Source: Halodesulfovibrio aestuarii
GTDB lineage: Bacteria > Desulfobacterota > Desulfovibrionia > Desulfovibrionales > Desulfovibrionaceae
Direction: 5' to 3' (one strand)
Assembly (NCBI RefSeq): GCF_050571805.1
Contig: NZ_CP192219.1
DNA length: 64,000 bases
Shown: piece by piece, positions 1 through 9,252 of the stretch
Layout of the letters: every line of letters starts with the position of its first letter
Position numbering within the stretch: position 1 is the first letter of the stretch
Notes under the pieces: model-generated
Told to the model about the DNA's origin: nothing
The model's database searches: none
The model's input: the letters and a program-made list of their open reading frames with translations, nothing else
Program-made: the position numbers and the translations under genes

Positions 1-150
1 GTCCATTCCAGCAGCTCCCAGAATGACAGGGTTAACAGCCAGAATGTACGCCATAGTCATAAATGTAGTCAGGCCCGCAGTCACTTCTGTGCTTACAGTA
101 GTGCCGTGCTCGGACAGCTTGAACGTACGCTCAAGAAATCCCTTGCTCAC
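1..150 (-). CDS. NCS2-family purine (guanine/hypoxanthine/adenine) permease, N-terminal part
   Basis: Only the first 50 codons lie in the window; the gene runs off the left edge. The translation contains FKLSEHGTTVSTE followed by GLTTFMTMAYILAVNP, the typical N-terminus and first membrane helix of the AzgA/PbuG group of NCS2 nucleobase:proton symporters. The start is the GTG at 150-148, preceded by the strong ribosome binding site AAGGAGGA eight bases upstream. The family imports purine bases across the inner membrane. Substrate cannot be decided from this fragment. It is transcribed divergently from wecB and has an unusual leader, described separately. Confidence 0.8.
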   Translation of the reverse strand, partial: MSKGFLERTFKLSEHGTTVSTEVTAGLTTFMTMAYILAVNPVILGAAGMD

Positions 151-157
151 AACAAGA

Positions 158-308
158 TCCTCCTTACGTAGCAACCATCGTATTTCCACTCCTCAACGCT
201 CAGTACAGTCCCCGCACATAAACGCCGCACCTTGTCAGAAGATGCTCCCTAAAATACGATTTTGCTCGTTAACAACAGCAAAGCCGACCATTGGAAGTAG
301 GTCGGCTT
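158..308 (-). promoter_or_regulatory. Structured mRNA leader of the purine permease
   Basis: In the permease mRNA sense there is first a 9-bp hairpin (281-289 pairing with 300-308, AAGCCGACC/GGTCGGCTT) followed by a T-rich stretch. Then comes a perfect 9-bp long-range pairing, AAATACGAT at 252-260 with ATCGTATTT at 177-185, enclosing 66 nt and ending about 10 nt before the ribosome binding site. This is the size and position of a riboswitch aptamer with a closing stem. I do not recognise a known purine, preQ1 or xanthine riboswitch consensus, so a ligand is not assigned. Confidence 0.35.
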
Positions 309-356
309 GGATTCCATGCACCAAAATATATAAGAGCGCAAGAAAAGAGCTCTGTC

Positions 357-397
357 TGTCTCAACATGTTTCACGCTCAGTGTCTCAACGTGTTTCA
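357..397. repeat. Direct repeat of 17 bp, two copies
   Basis: TGTCTCAACATGTTTCA at 357-373 is repeated with one change (ACATG to ACGTG) at 381-397, a 24-bp period. It lies upstream of the permease leader, where a transcription factor could bind. There is no independent evidence of function. Confidence 0.35.
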
Positions 398-400
398 TAA

Positions 401-835
401 ACAACGTAATTAACCATTACTACTATTTTCTAACAGCTTACATGTAAAACAAGAAAGTAAATACATAACCTCAACAGAGCAACACACTATTACTTTCCGC
501 GAACCTGCCCCCGCTGTTATTTTCCGTATTGCTAAACCTACTTCTAAAGTAAATGCGTGCCCGCCTCTATTGCTTTTCCCATGTCCTGAAGACGTTCCCC
601 TTGAATAGCCTGACCACGTTTTTTCTGTGTGTCCGCTAATCCCGCGTATATGAGCGAATGCTCCACTCTGTCCCAGAGCTCCCCCCACATTTTTGTTAAT
701 TATCATCTCTCAAGACAAGCATCACTACACCTTTGAGCTGGTATATATAATAGAAAAACATTGTATTAATTGTATGTTACAGTATCGCGGACATTATAGG
801 CACGTCTGCTCCAATACAAAAAGAGATGTGAAATC
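401..835. other. Gene-free region upstream of wecB
   Basis: No convincing gene. An open frame on the minus strand (410-706) has low-complexity, family-free composition and no ribosome binding site. TATAAT at 746-751 could be a -10 element for wecB, but no good -35 element sits at the right distance. Confidence 0.4.
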
Positions 836-2023
836 ATGCGCTCTGGTGACTTGCTTAAAATTGCTGCCGTCGTGGGCACCCGACCTGAGGCCATAAAAAT
901 GGCGCCGGTTCTGCAAAGTCTTGCCTCAAGGGCAGACATGGCAACATATCTTATATCTACAGGGCAACATCACTCTCAACTCGATCAGGTTTTTTCTTTT
1001 TTCGAGATAACTCCAGACGTTGATCTAGAGCTTATGAAAGTAACGCACAACCTCAATGAACTTGCTGCGAAGACATTACAAGGAATGGACATTTTATTAG
1101 AGAAATCACCTCCAGACCTTCTTTTGGTACAAGGAGATACTACTACCGCATTTGCCGGGGCGCTGGCTGCTTTCCATCATCAAATCCCTGTAGGTCATAT
1201 TGAGGCCGGATTACGAAGCGGCGACTTGCAGAACCCATATCCTGAAGAGGCGAACCGTAAGCTCATCAGTGTATTCGCAACTCTTAATTTCGCTCCTACA
1301 TATGTAGCTCGCAGAAATCTTTTGTCTGAGGGCGTTCCTGCATCAAGTATCGTTACCACCGGCAATACGGTAGTGGACGCGCTAAACAGCATCGCCAGCA
1401 AAGTCACTAACGTTCCCGACAAGGTAGCTCAGGTTCTTAAATCCCAAAATCGTCTTATTCTGGTGACAGCACATCGTCGAGAATCCTGGGGAAAGCCTCT
1501 TGAAAACATCTGTGCAGCCATCAACAACCTTGTACGTACATATGATGATATTGAGATCATATTTCCAATACACAAAAACCCACGGGTACGGGAAATCGTC
1601 TTTAACAGCATCACAAAACACGAACGCGTGCACATCATTGAACCTCTGGATTATTTCGACTTCATTTCCACCATGAAGCATGCACATTTAATCCTAAGCG
1701 ACTCCGGAGGCGTACAGGAAGAAGCGCCCGCCTTTGGAGTACCCGTTTTAGTTATGCGCAAAACTACAGAGCGCACCGAGGCTCTTGAGGCTAATCTGTC
1801 CAGACTTGTGGGCACTGACCCTGTGGAGATAGTTACACAGGCGTCCAGCATTCTTGGAGGTGATCCAGAACCAACTAAAACTGCTGCACAACTAAACCCC
1901 TTTGGAGACGGCCTCGCTTCTGAGCGCATAGTGAACGCTATTGATGCTTGGCACCATGGTAAACTTCCATATTTAAATGAGCACGACTCTTTTCACTCCA
2001 CCAAGCCCGCTCCGCCACAATAA
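836..2023 (+). CDS. wecB: UDP-N-acetylglucosamine 2-epimerase (non-hydrolysing)
   Basis: Interconverts UDP-GlcNAc and UDP-ManNAc in the cytoplasm, supplying ManNAc units for surface polysaccharides. The 395-residue protein has the family signatures throughout: VVGTRPEAIKMAPV near residue 12, QGDTTTAFAG with Asp about 101, HIEAGLRSGD near 121, PEEANR, TAHRRES, and LSDSGGVQEEAP near 285. Length is slightly above the 376 residues of E. coli WecB because of a longer C-terminus. The ATG at 836 is preceded by a weak AGAGATG element. It stands 74 bp before the NfrB-like glycosyltransferase in the same direction. That placement suggests it feeds that system rather than enterobacterial common antigen, of which there is no other gene here. 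Confidence 0.93.
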   Translation: MRSGDLLKIAAVVGTRPEAIKMAPVLQSLASRADMATYLISTGQHHSQLDQVFSFFEITPDVDLELMKVTHNLNELAAKTLQGMDILLEKSPPDLLLVQGDTTTAFAGALAAFHHQIPVGHIEAGLRSGDLQNPYPEEANRKLISVFATLNFAPTYVARRNLLSEGVPASSIVTTGNTVVDALNSIASKVTNVPDKVAQVLKSQNRLILVTAHRRESWGKPLENICAAINNLVRTYDDIEIIFPIHKNPRVREIVFNSITKHERVHIIEPLDYFDFISTMKHAHLILSDSGGVQEEAPAFGVPVLVMRKTTERTEALEANLSRLVGTDPVEIVTQASSILGGDPEPTKTAAQLNPFGDGLASERIVNAIDAWHHGKLPYLNEHDSFHSTKPAPPQ

Positions 2024-2097
2024 AAGGCTAGGCAGGCGGCATTTTATAGGCGTTAGAACAACCGGTTTCATGAAATTCAAATAATTATGGGACTTAT

Positions 2098-4347
2098 ATG
2101 TTAAACGAAGTAGGCATAATTTTATTTTTGGTACTTAAGATCATCTTTATTGGGGTTGCATTCATATTTGTCATCAGTGGCATAGATGAATTCTTCATCG
2201 ACCTCTGCTACATCTTCCGAGGAGCTTACCGACGGCTGTTCATAACAAATCACTACAAGCGACTTACGGAAGAACAATTATTAGCCAAACCGGAACAGTC
2301 TGTTGCCATTATGATCCCCTGCTGGGATGAATCTGCTGTAATTCGGCGCATGCTGGAAAACACTATCAAGACTGTGACCTACAGTAACTACACCATTTTT
2401 GTAGGAACGTACCCGAATGATCCGGCGACCCAGCGGGAAGTAGATCTGGTGCGCGAAAAATACTGCAATGTGGAGCGCATTGTTACCCCGAATGACGGTC
2501 CTACCAGTAAAGCAGATTGTCTCAACTGGCTGTATGCGGGCATACTCGCTTTTGAAAAAGATAATAACAAAAAATATGATATCTTTCTTATGGAAGATCC
2601 TGAAGATATTCTTCATCCACTCCAGTTGAAACTGTGTAACTATATCATCCCAAAGCTCGATATGGTTCAGTTGCCAGTACATCCTATGCCACGGCATTGG
2701 ACTAATTTCACAGGCAACCACTATATCGATGAATTTGCCGAAAACCATACCCGTGACCTCATCGTGCGCGAAGCCCTCACGGGCTCTCTGCCTTCAGCCG
2801 GCGTAGGTACAGCAGTCAGCCGTAATACCATAAAAACGATCGCTGAAGAAAGAGACCATCAACCTTTCGACACTAACTCGCTTACCGAGGATTACGAATT
2901 CGGTCTAAAAATTAAGGACTTTGGTTTCAAACAAGCTTTTGTACGCCAGTGGGTTTGGCGAAATAAAATGGTCAAAGACTTTTTTACACGCAAGCCAAAA
3001 CAAAAACAGGTAAAAGAATTCATATCCATCCGCGAATACTTCCCTAATACATTCAAATCCTCTGTACGGCAAAAAACACGATGGGTTATGGGAATCTCTC
3101 TCCAAGGCTGGAAGAGTCTCGGGTGGCATGGCGGCTTGCCGTCACGGTACATGTTATGGCGTGACCGCAAAGCAGTTGTGACCAACCTTGCCAACTTCAT
3201 AGGTAACATTTTGTTCGTCCTGATTTTGGTGCTGCTCACCTATAACATTCTGACTAACGCTTATCGACTTCCACCGTTAGTAGATGATTCCGCATGGATG
3301 ACCGCCGTAATCTTCATTTGTCTCTTTTTCTTATTCTGGCGAATCATTATGCGTATTCTGTTCGTAGTGCGCACGTACGACTGGTTTCAGGGAATTCTAT
3401 CTGTTCCGCGCCTGTTCTGGGGCAACATTATCAACTTTATTGCCACGATCAAAGCTATCTCAAAATACATTAAAATACGTTCCACAGGACAAAAGTTTAC
3501 ATGGGACAAAACAGACCATGTATACCCTTCCGAAGAAGAATTGCGCGCTTACCGCCGCAAACTGGGCGACCTGCTCCTTGATCGACGCTTCTTAACCATT
3601 GAACAATTAGACCACGCACTGGAAATAAAAGAGAAAACAAACAAAAGGCTGGGGGAAGTCCTTATCGAACTTGGGTATATTACTGAAGATCAGCTCGTTC
3701 AGACTCTAGGAGTACAATTCAAAGTAGCGACGCAGGATATTGATCCTTACAGTACTCCGCCTGAACTACTGGATTTGGTTCCTTTCAAATCAGCCGTTAA
3801 ATATAATGTGTATCCGCTTGCCGTAGAAGGCGGACAACTCATTGTCGCCACAAACGAAATAATTGATGAATCGTCCCTGCGTGACCTTGAACAGGAGCTT
3901 GGTCATTTCATAGCATTGCGTCTCGCAACGCGGAGTGACATTTCCTTCGCTATTCGGAGAGGCTATGAGCGACGATTGACATTAAAAAAATCTGATTTCC
4001 TTGGCAAAAAGCTTGTTGATGAGGGACAAATTTCCTCAGAACAACTTGCTGAAGCTCTTCGCGCTCAAAGGCGTCGATACCATCCTTTAGGCGAAGTCCT
4101 GATTCGCCAACAAGCCATAACAGAAGAAACTTTTGCCAAAGCTAACAGTGAATTTTTAGCACAAGATGAATTTAAGAGAATAGGTGAATTTTTATTAGGC
4201 AAAGGCTATATCAATGCCAAACAATTGAATATTGCCCTTACCGAGCAACAAGACAGCTGCCCGTTATTGGGTGAAATACTCATCGAACAAGGAGTTATTT
4301 CACCGGATAACCTTGATCACTTCCTAAGCACTTGGGAGATCAATTAA
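2098..4347 (+). CDS. nfrB: NfrB-like inner-membrane glycosyltransferase with MshEN (c-di-GMP type) modules
   Basis: Resembles phage N4 adsorption protein B, a family-2 glycosyltransferase that builds and exports a surface glycan under c-di-GMP control. There is one N-terminal membrane segment (about 7-28) and a GT2 domain with EDPED at 166-170, TEDYEFG at 263-269 and the RQKTRW motif at 324-329. Further membrane segments lie near 365-390 and 395-420. From about residue 475 to the end come three tandem units of the form LGxxLxxxGxIxxxQLxxAL, the signature of MshEN domains that bind c-di-GMP. The start is an ATG with GGGA seven bases upstream. The stop overlaps the nfrA start by one base, so translation is probably coupled. 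Confidence 0.88.
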   Translation: MLNEVGIILFLVLKIIFIGVAFIFVISGIDEFFIDLCYIFRGAYRRLFITNHYKRLTEEQLLAKPEQSVAIMIPCWDESAVIRRMLENTIKTVTYSNYTIFVGTYPNDPATQREVDLVREKYCNVERIVTPNDGPTSKADCLNWLYAGILAFEKDNNKKYDIFLMEDPEDILHPLQLKLCNYIIPKLDMVQLPVHPMPRHWTNFTGNHYIDEFAENHTRDLIVREALTGSLPSAGVGTAVSRNTIKTIAEERDHQPFDTNSLTEDYEFGLKIKDFGFKQAFVRQWVWRNKMVKDFFTRKPKQKQVKEFISIREYFPNTFKSSVRQKTRWVMGISLQGWKSLGWHGGLPSRYMLWRDRKAVVTNLANFIGNILFVLILVLLTYNILTNAYRLPPLVDDSAWMTAVIFICLFFLFWRIIMRILFVVRTYDWFQGILSVPRLFWGNIINFIATIKAISKYIKIRSTGQKFTWDKTDHVYPSEEELRAYRRKLGDLLLDRRFLTIEQLDHALEIKEKTNKRLGEVLIELGYITEDQLVQTLGVQFKVATQDIDPYSTPPELLDLVPFKSAVKYNVYPLAVEGGQLIVATNEIIDESSLRDLEQELGHFIALRLATRSDISFAIRRGYERRLTLKKSDFLGKKLVDEGQISSEQLAEALRAQRRRYHPLGEVLIRQQAITEETFAKANSEFLAQDEFKRIGEFLLGKGYINAKQLNIALTEQQDSCPLLGEILIEQGVISPDNLDHFLSTWEIN

Positions 4348-7300
4348 TGTATCGATTCATCTCTATCCTCAGTTTACTACTGTTACTCTCCACCGCGTGC
4401 GCGGCTTCCGCGCAAGATGCTGCAGATAAAAAAGGCTGGATAAAACAGCAAATCACCGACATCAAGGTATACCCTTACAAAGATAAGGCATACCAATATG
4501 TTAAAGAAGGCAAGCTTAAAGAGGCAGCAATAGAATTTGTGAAAGCTCTGGAAGTCGATCCCAGCGATGCAAAGGTGCGCCTAGATTACTGCCAAGTGCT
4601 GTATGATCAGGGGCAATATGCTGAAACAACGGTCCAAGCCCTGGAAGTTCTGAAAAGCCTCCCTGACAATGCTAATGCCCTTATGCTGGGAGCCAGTTCT
4701 TTGCAAAAACTTGGGCGCAATACCGAAGCGCTGGATCTTTTACTGGGGACGCTCAAGAAAGGTAATCTCACAGAAGCTGCGCGGAAAAATGCCTTTGTGA
4801 GCGCGGTCAACCTGTTGATCAAAGAGAAAGACTATGCGCTCCTGCTCAATATAATCGAGAACGAAGGCTCCATTCTTTCTCCGGCAAAACGCTCATACGT
4901 ACTCGGCTTGGCTTATAAGGGTGCTAAACGTCCTGCTGAAGCCAGAGCTGCTTATGAACAGGCTCTGTCTATTACAGGAGATGCTGGTCTCTCCCGTAAA
5001 GACCGTCTAGTGGCACTAAGTGATCTGGCAGATATCCTTATGAAGGAGCGTGCATTTGGTAAGGCCCAAACAATGTTAATTGAAGCTCATGCCATTGATC
5101 CAAAAATGACGTCTATTCCCTACCGTCTGGCTGAAATTTCTTATGAAACAAAGCAATACGACAAGGCTCTGCAATGGATTGATATGTCTCTAAAACAGAA
5201 ACAGGCATCAACCCATTTGCTTCTCAAGGCATTTATTCTTGAAAAACTTGGTAAAGGTGATCAGGCTATAGAAATTTTTGACAATCTTACCAAAGCTGCC
5301 ACAACAAAACCTCAACAAGCTAAATTACTTACCCAAAAAGGTTTCGTGGCCATGAAATTAGGCCACCATGAAATGGCAATTAAAGCTTTTGAACAGTCAT
5401 TAGCAATTCTGCCGACTGCTGAAGCTATGCGTGCATTAGCAACAGCTCAGGGGCTGAACGGCGAGTGGCCGAAGGCCGTTGAAACATACAAGTTACTTCT
5501 TACCGAGTTAGAGTCTGGTCAGGAGAAGGCGCTGACCCATATGCAGCTCGGGACAGCCTATACGAAAGTTGGTAAAACAACCGAAGCTATCTCCGAATTA
5601 TCTAAGGCAGTCAGTTCCGGCCTTCTTTCACCGGAAGACCAAGAAAACGCACTGCAGGATCTGGGTTTTCTGTACTATAATGATGAGCAGTATCCTGCCG
5701 CAAGGCAAGCCTTCCTGTCAGCATTAGCTGAACAGCCCAACAATCGTAAAACCTTACTGGCTCTGGGGCGCACACAAGTCCGTGCCGGCGAATATAAAGA
5801 TGCTATCAAGACGCTGAAAAGGCTCTATGCTCAGAATCAGGAGCTTGAGGTTTCAATGCTGCTTGCTAATGCGTATGAAAAAGACGGGCAGCGGGAGCAG
5901 GCTCTAACAGTCTATAATGCCCTTCTGGACAGTCGTCAGGCACGCGGTGACGATGCGATGATAATCTTGGAACGTATGGCCACTATTGAAGGTTTGCATG
6001 GCAAATTAAGCAGAGCCGGTGACCTTTATCTTAAAGCCTACGAGGCAGCCAAGGGAAAAGACACAGCCCTTCTTCTACGAGCTGGTGAATCATATTATTC
6101 AGCGAAACAGTACGATAAGGCCTTACGAGTCTTTAAGCGGTATATTGATAACTCATCCGGTACAGACAACTTTGAAGCATTAAGCATGATGGGTACCATC
6201 TTCTCTAAACGAGGCAGATTGGAAGAGGCTGCCGCGGCATACCGCAAGGCCCTTAAATCTAAGAATCTTACCCCGAAACAACGCCGCACCCTTCTCGTTA
6301 ATCTTGGCTATATTTATATATCCATGGACAAAATTGACACCGGGGTAAATTACATGCGCCAAGCTATAGCCGTTGGTGGCGAAGATCCACGCCTCCGGTT
6401 GGATATAGGACAGGCTCTCTACCGTGCTAAGTATTACCCTGAAGCTATTCAGGAACTTAGACGTGCCAAAGAACTTGGAGTAGGCTATGAGGCGGATTCA
6501 GCTCTGTCCGTTTGCTACGAAAAGGCTAACAAGCCCGGTCTGGCTCTTTACTACTTGAAAGAGGTAGAACGGAACGCACCTAAGTCTGTGCTGGAAAGTT
6601 CGCCTGATTTCTATAGCCAGATGGCCTACTTGTATACGGTCGAAAAAAGTTACTCCAAAGCTATCACCTATTACGAAAAAGCATTATGCATTGCGCCTAG
6701 CCCCTTAAACACCTTCAAGCTTGGGCAGGTACAACGTCTGTCCGGTAATCTTGAAGCAGCCGGGGCGACGCTGCTCACGGTCAATCCTGAACAACTGGAG
6801 ACGCAAGACACACGTGCCTTATACTACGAAGAACTTGGCCGCGTGTATAAAGGTACAAATCAGTTCGACAAGGCTCAGGAATCGTTCCGCAAAGCCATTG
6901 CTGAAAAACCAAACGCTGAAGAGTTTTACCTGCTGGGTCAGGCTCAAGAAAGTTCCGAAGACCTCGAAGGAGCCATTGAGTCCTATCAGGATGCTGTCGA
7001 GCTAAACCCTGCCGATGCCTATAGAATATCTCTTGGGTACGCATATTACAAAAGCGAAAAACTCGAAAAAGCGGCAACTATCTTTGAAGACATTCAACAG
7101 AAAGACCCTGACTATATTAACCTTACCGAAGATCTTGCATACATAAACAAACAACTCTACCGAAATGATGCTTCAGTTGAGTGGTTTAAAAAGTCTATTG
7201 ATAACGCTCCGTTCTATCCTGATGAAACAGAAGCATCTCTCAGAAGAAAGATTTATGACTTCAAAGAAGAGATCCGGTACATCACCAATCGCTGGGATAT

Positions 7301-8024
7301 CACCGGCTTTTACTCCTACTCACCGGATGACGACAACTTCATTACAGATGCGCAGGGCATTCAGGTTGGCGTGCTTGATAACACCGCTGGTGTAGAAGTC
7401 GGTTACATTCCACCAAAAATCGGTTTCCGAAACGGAAAGATCTTTGAAATCATTGGTCGAATAAGTACAAATCGCCAAAAAAATGGAATCGTAGATTTTG
7501 AGGCAGATTCAACCCAAGGTGCCGTAGGACTGCGCTACAAACCGTTTACCGAAGCAAACATTGCCTTGGGTGTAGAACGGCTGTTCAAAATTGGAGAGGA
7601 CGCTGAAGATAATACTCTATTAAGAGCCATGGGTTCCTGGGACTACGGCTGGGCTATGCGAGCCGCAGAAGCGAATTGGAACTACACCTTTGTATACTCA
7701 GAATTCGATGCATATGTTCAAGATGATAAACGCACGGCCTTTTTAATCCACGGCCGTCAGGGCTGGACATGGAACATACACGATGAGCTGCTGGTTACTC
7801 CTCACCTCTATGCAACATACAAGGAAGAGTCTCCTGATAGAAATAATCTTAGCCACGTTGAAGGCGGACCGGCACTTTCCCTCCGCTGGCTCGAAGGTGA
7901 AGATGAATACGAATCCTACAAACGTGAGTGGGAAGTACTGCTTCGGTACACTATTGGCAAATACACAAAGAACATTAGTGACGACTATAACGGATTAAGC
8001 GTCATTTTAAGACTAAACTTCTAG
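4347..8024 (+). CDS. nfrA: NfrA-like outer-membrane protein: TPR superhelix plus C-terminal beta-barrel
   Basis: Likely outer-membrane exporter or receptor partner of NfrB. The start is the ATG at 4347 (not the upstream TTG at 4332), because GGGAG lies nine bases before it and a signal peptide begins there (hydrophobic core ISILSLLLLLSTACAASA). Residues about 30-930 are tetratricopeptide repeats, more than twenty by eye, with the usual A..Y..AL..P spacing. The last 250 residues alternate polar and hydrophobic residues and the protein ends in Phe (LRLNF), as outer-membrane barrels do. At 1225 residues it is clearly longer than E. coli NfrA (about 990), the extra length being TPRs. Assignment rests on architecture and on the nfrB overlap. 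Confidence 0.8.
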   Translation: MYRFISILSLLLLLSTACAASAQDAADKKGWIKQQITDIKVYPYKDKAYQYVKEGKLKEAAIEFVKALEVDPSDAKVRLDYCQVLYDQGQYAETTVQALEVLKSLPDNANALMLGASSLQKLGRNTEALDLLLGTLKKGNLTEAARKNAFVSAVNLLIKEKDYALLLNIIENEGSILSPAKRSYVLGLAYKGAKRPAEARAAYEQALSITGDAGLSRKDRLVALSDLADILMKERAFGKAQTMLIEAHAIDPKMTSIPYRLAEISYETKQYDKALQWIDMSLKQKQASTHLLLKAFILEKLGKGDQAIEIFDNLTKAATTKPQQAKLLTQKGFVAMKLGHHEMAIKAFEQSLAILPTAEAMRALATAQGLNGEWPKAVETYKLLLTELESGQEKALTHMQLGTAYTKVGKTTEAISELSKAVSSGLLSPEDQENALQDLGFLYYNDEQYPAARQAFLSALAEQPNNRKTLLALGRTQVRAGEYKDAIKTLKRLYAQNQELEVSMLLANAYEKDGQREQALTVYNALLDSRQARGDDAMIILERMATIEGLHGKLSRAGDLYLKAYEAAKGKDTALLLRAGESYYSAKQYDKALRVFKRYIDNSSGTDNFEALSMMGTIFSKRGRLEEAAAAYRKALKSKNLTPKQRRTLLVNLGYIYISMDKIDTGVNYMRQAIAVGGEDPRLRLDIGQALYRAKYYPEAIQELRRAKELGVGYEADSALSVCYEKANKPGLALYYLKEVERNAPKSVLESSPDFYSQMAYLYTVEKSYSKAITYYEKALCIAPSPLNTFKLGQVQRLSGNLEAAGATLLTVNPEQLETQDTRALYYEELGRVYKGTNQFDKAQESFRKAIAEKPNAEEFYLLGQAQESSEDLEGAIESYQDAVELNPADAYRISLGYAYYKSEKLEKAATIFEDIQQKDPDYINLTEDLAYINKQLYRNDASVEWFKKSIDNAPFYPDETEASLRRKIYDFKEEIRYITNRWDITGFYSYSPDDDNFITDAQGIQVGVLDNTAGVEVGYIPPKIGFRNGKIFEIIGRISTNRQKNGIVDFEADSTQGAVGLRYKPFTEANIALGVERLFKIGEDAEDNTLLRAMGSWDYGWAMRAAEANWNYTFVYSEFDAYVQDDKRTAFLIHGRQGWTWNIHDELLVTPHLYATYKEESPDRNNLSHVEGGPALSLRWLEGEDEYESYKREWEVLLRYTIGKYTKNISDDYNGLSVILRLNF

Positions 8025-8034
8025 AGAGTACACT

Positions 8035-9024
8035 ATGATAAGCCGTCTTCGTATCTTTCTGGCCGCTAGTATTCTGATTTTGCCTTTCATTCTGCCGACA
8101 TCCGGCTTTGCTATGCAGGGCATTTCAGGAACCTTTTTCCAACCGACAAACGCCATGAAAACATGGGACAACGAAACTTGGGATACTCTTTTTAATACGT
8201 ATCGATGTCTGGGGCTTTCTGAAATTATTGTGCAGTGGGTAGTCTATGAAGACACCTCGGATAATTATGAAAAAAACACATATGAGTATGATCTATCTGT
8301 CATCAGTAAAATTATGGAACATGCTGAACAGAACGGTATGGATGTTACTATAGGTGGAGTGTTCCTTAACTCCTTCTGGAAGCGGATTGAAACTGATCCG
8401 GAACTGATAAAAGTTCACCTTATGCGTATCCGCAAAGGCACCGCTGAAGCAATTAAACGCATTGCACCGCAGCTACAGTGTTCCCCAGCCTTTGCTGGTT
8501 GGTATGTCTCTCAGGAAATAGATGATCGGACATGGCTGGACAAAAACTATACCGATATCCTTTGTTCCTTTATTAAAGATCTCCACGGAGACCTAAGCAC
8601 TCTGGTTCCCAATAAGCCTATGTCCATCTCAGCCTTTTCCAACGGATGGGCTTCACCAGAAAGATTAGGACAATTCTGGCGAACTGTAGCTGACACCACA
8701 GGAGTGGGACGTGTATTATTTCAGGATGGAGTGGGCGTAAAGAAACTGACTGTTAAAGAAGTGCCGCTTTACCTGAAAAAAATGCAAGAAGAAATGCAAG
8801 GTGCGTGTTGCACTCTCCAACCAGTACTCGAAATATTTACGCAGCTGGAAGGAGACAAGTTCACCGCTGAACCTGCACCCCTGAAACGCATCCGTGAACA
8901 ACTGCATGAAGAATTACCATTTGCTCCAAACGGCGTAATGCTATTCAGCGTTGCCGAATACATGAGTCCGATTGGCGGAGAAAAAGCCGAAGCGCTTCTT
9001 CAGGAAGTACTTCATAACAAGTAA
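8035..9024 (+). CDS. Periplasmic DUF4434 protein, putative glycoside-hydrolase-like TIM barrel
   Basis: 329 residues with a clear signal peptide (cleavage probably after GFA, residues 24-26). The mature part has the pattern of DUF4434 proteins: ISGTFFQP near the start, EIIVQWVVYED, FAGWYVSQEIDD, and FQDGVGV in the C-terminal half. These motifs sit at strand ends of a predicted TIM barrel, with Glu/Asp pairs that could be catalytic. The gene begins 10 bp after nfrA and ends the wecB-nfrB-nfrA cluster, so a role in trimming, binding or releasing the NfrBA glycan is a reasonable inference. E. coli also has a small periplasmic-protein gene (ybcH) next to nfrBA; whether it is the same family was not tested. 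Enzyme activity is unproven. Confidence 0.65.
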   Translation: MISRLRIFLAASILILPFILPTSGFAMQGISGTFFQPTNAMKTWDNETWDTLFNTYRCLGLSEIIVQWVVYEDTSDNYEKNTYEYDLSVISKIMEHAEQNGMDVTIGGVFLNSFWKRIETDPELIKVHLMRIRKGTAEAIKRIAPQLQCSPAFAGWYVSQEIDDRTWLDKNYTDILCSFIKDLHGDLSTLVPNKPMSISAFSNGWASPERLGQFWRTVADTTGVGRVLFQDGVGVKKLTVKEVPLYLKKMQEEMQGACCTLQPVLEIFTQLEGDKFTAEPAPLKRIREQLHEELPFAPNGVMLFSVAEYMSPIGGEKAEALLQEVLHNK

Positions 9025-9126
9025 TGTGCTGGAATTTAAAACTAACGTTTCCTCCATTGGAACCATTAAATTCATGCTCATGGCATGTAGAGACATTTTA
9101 CTTAGTTAGGTCAAGACCATACCCCA

Positions 9127-9166
9127 GAAAAAGCCCTCTCCGTTTCCACGTTGAGGGCTTTTTTTA
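9127..9166. terminator. Bidirectional rho-independent terminator after the nfr cluster
   Basis: Inverted repeat AAGCCCTC (9131-9138) and GAGGGCTT (9153-9160), flanked by A-rich and T-rich runs, so it can serve the DUF4434 gene on the plus strand. On the minus strand it can serve the GGDEF gene that ends at 9253. Confidence 0.8.
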
Positions 9167-9252
9167 TAATAAATTGAAGGTAAGCTGCCGCATAGATGGA
9201 GGACAACAAGTAACAACTGTCTCATAAAAGTATCTTACGCAGGCCAAAAGTA

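Noticed and set aside
410..706. Minus-strand open frame of 98 codons upstream of wecB
   Set aside because: No ribosome binding site, no family pattern and unusual Gly/Ser-rich composition; probably chance.
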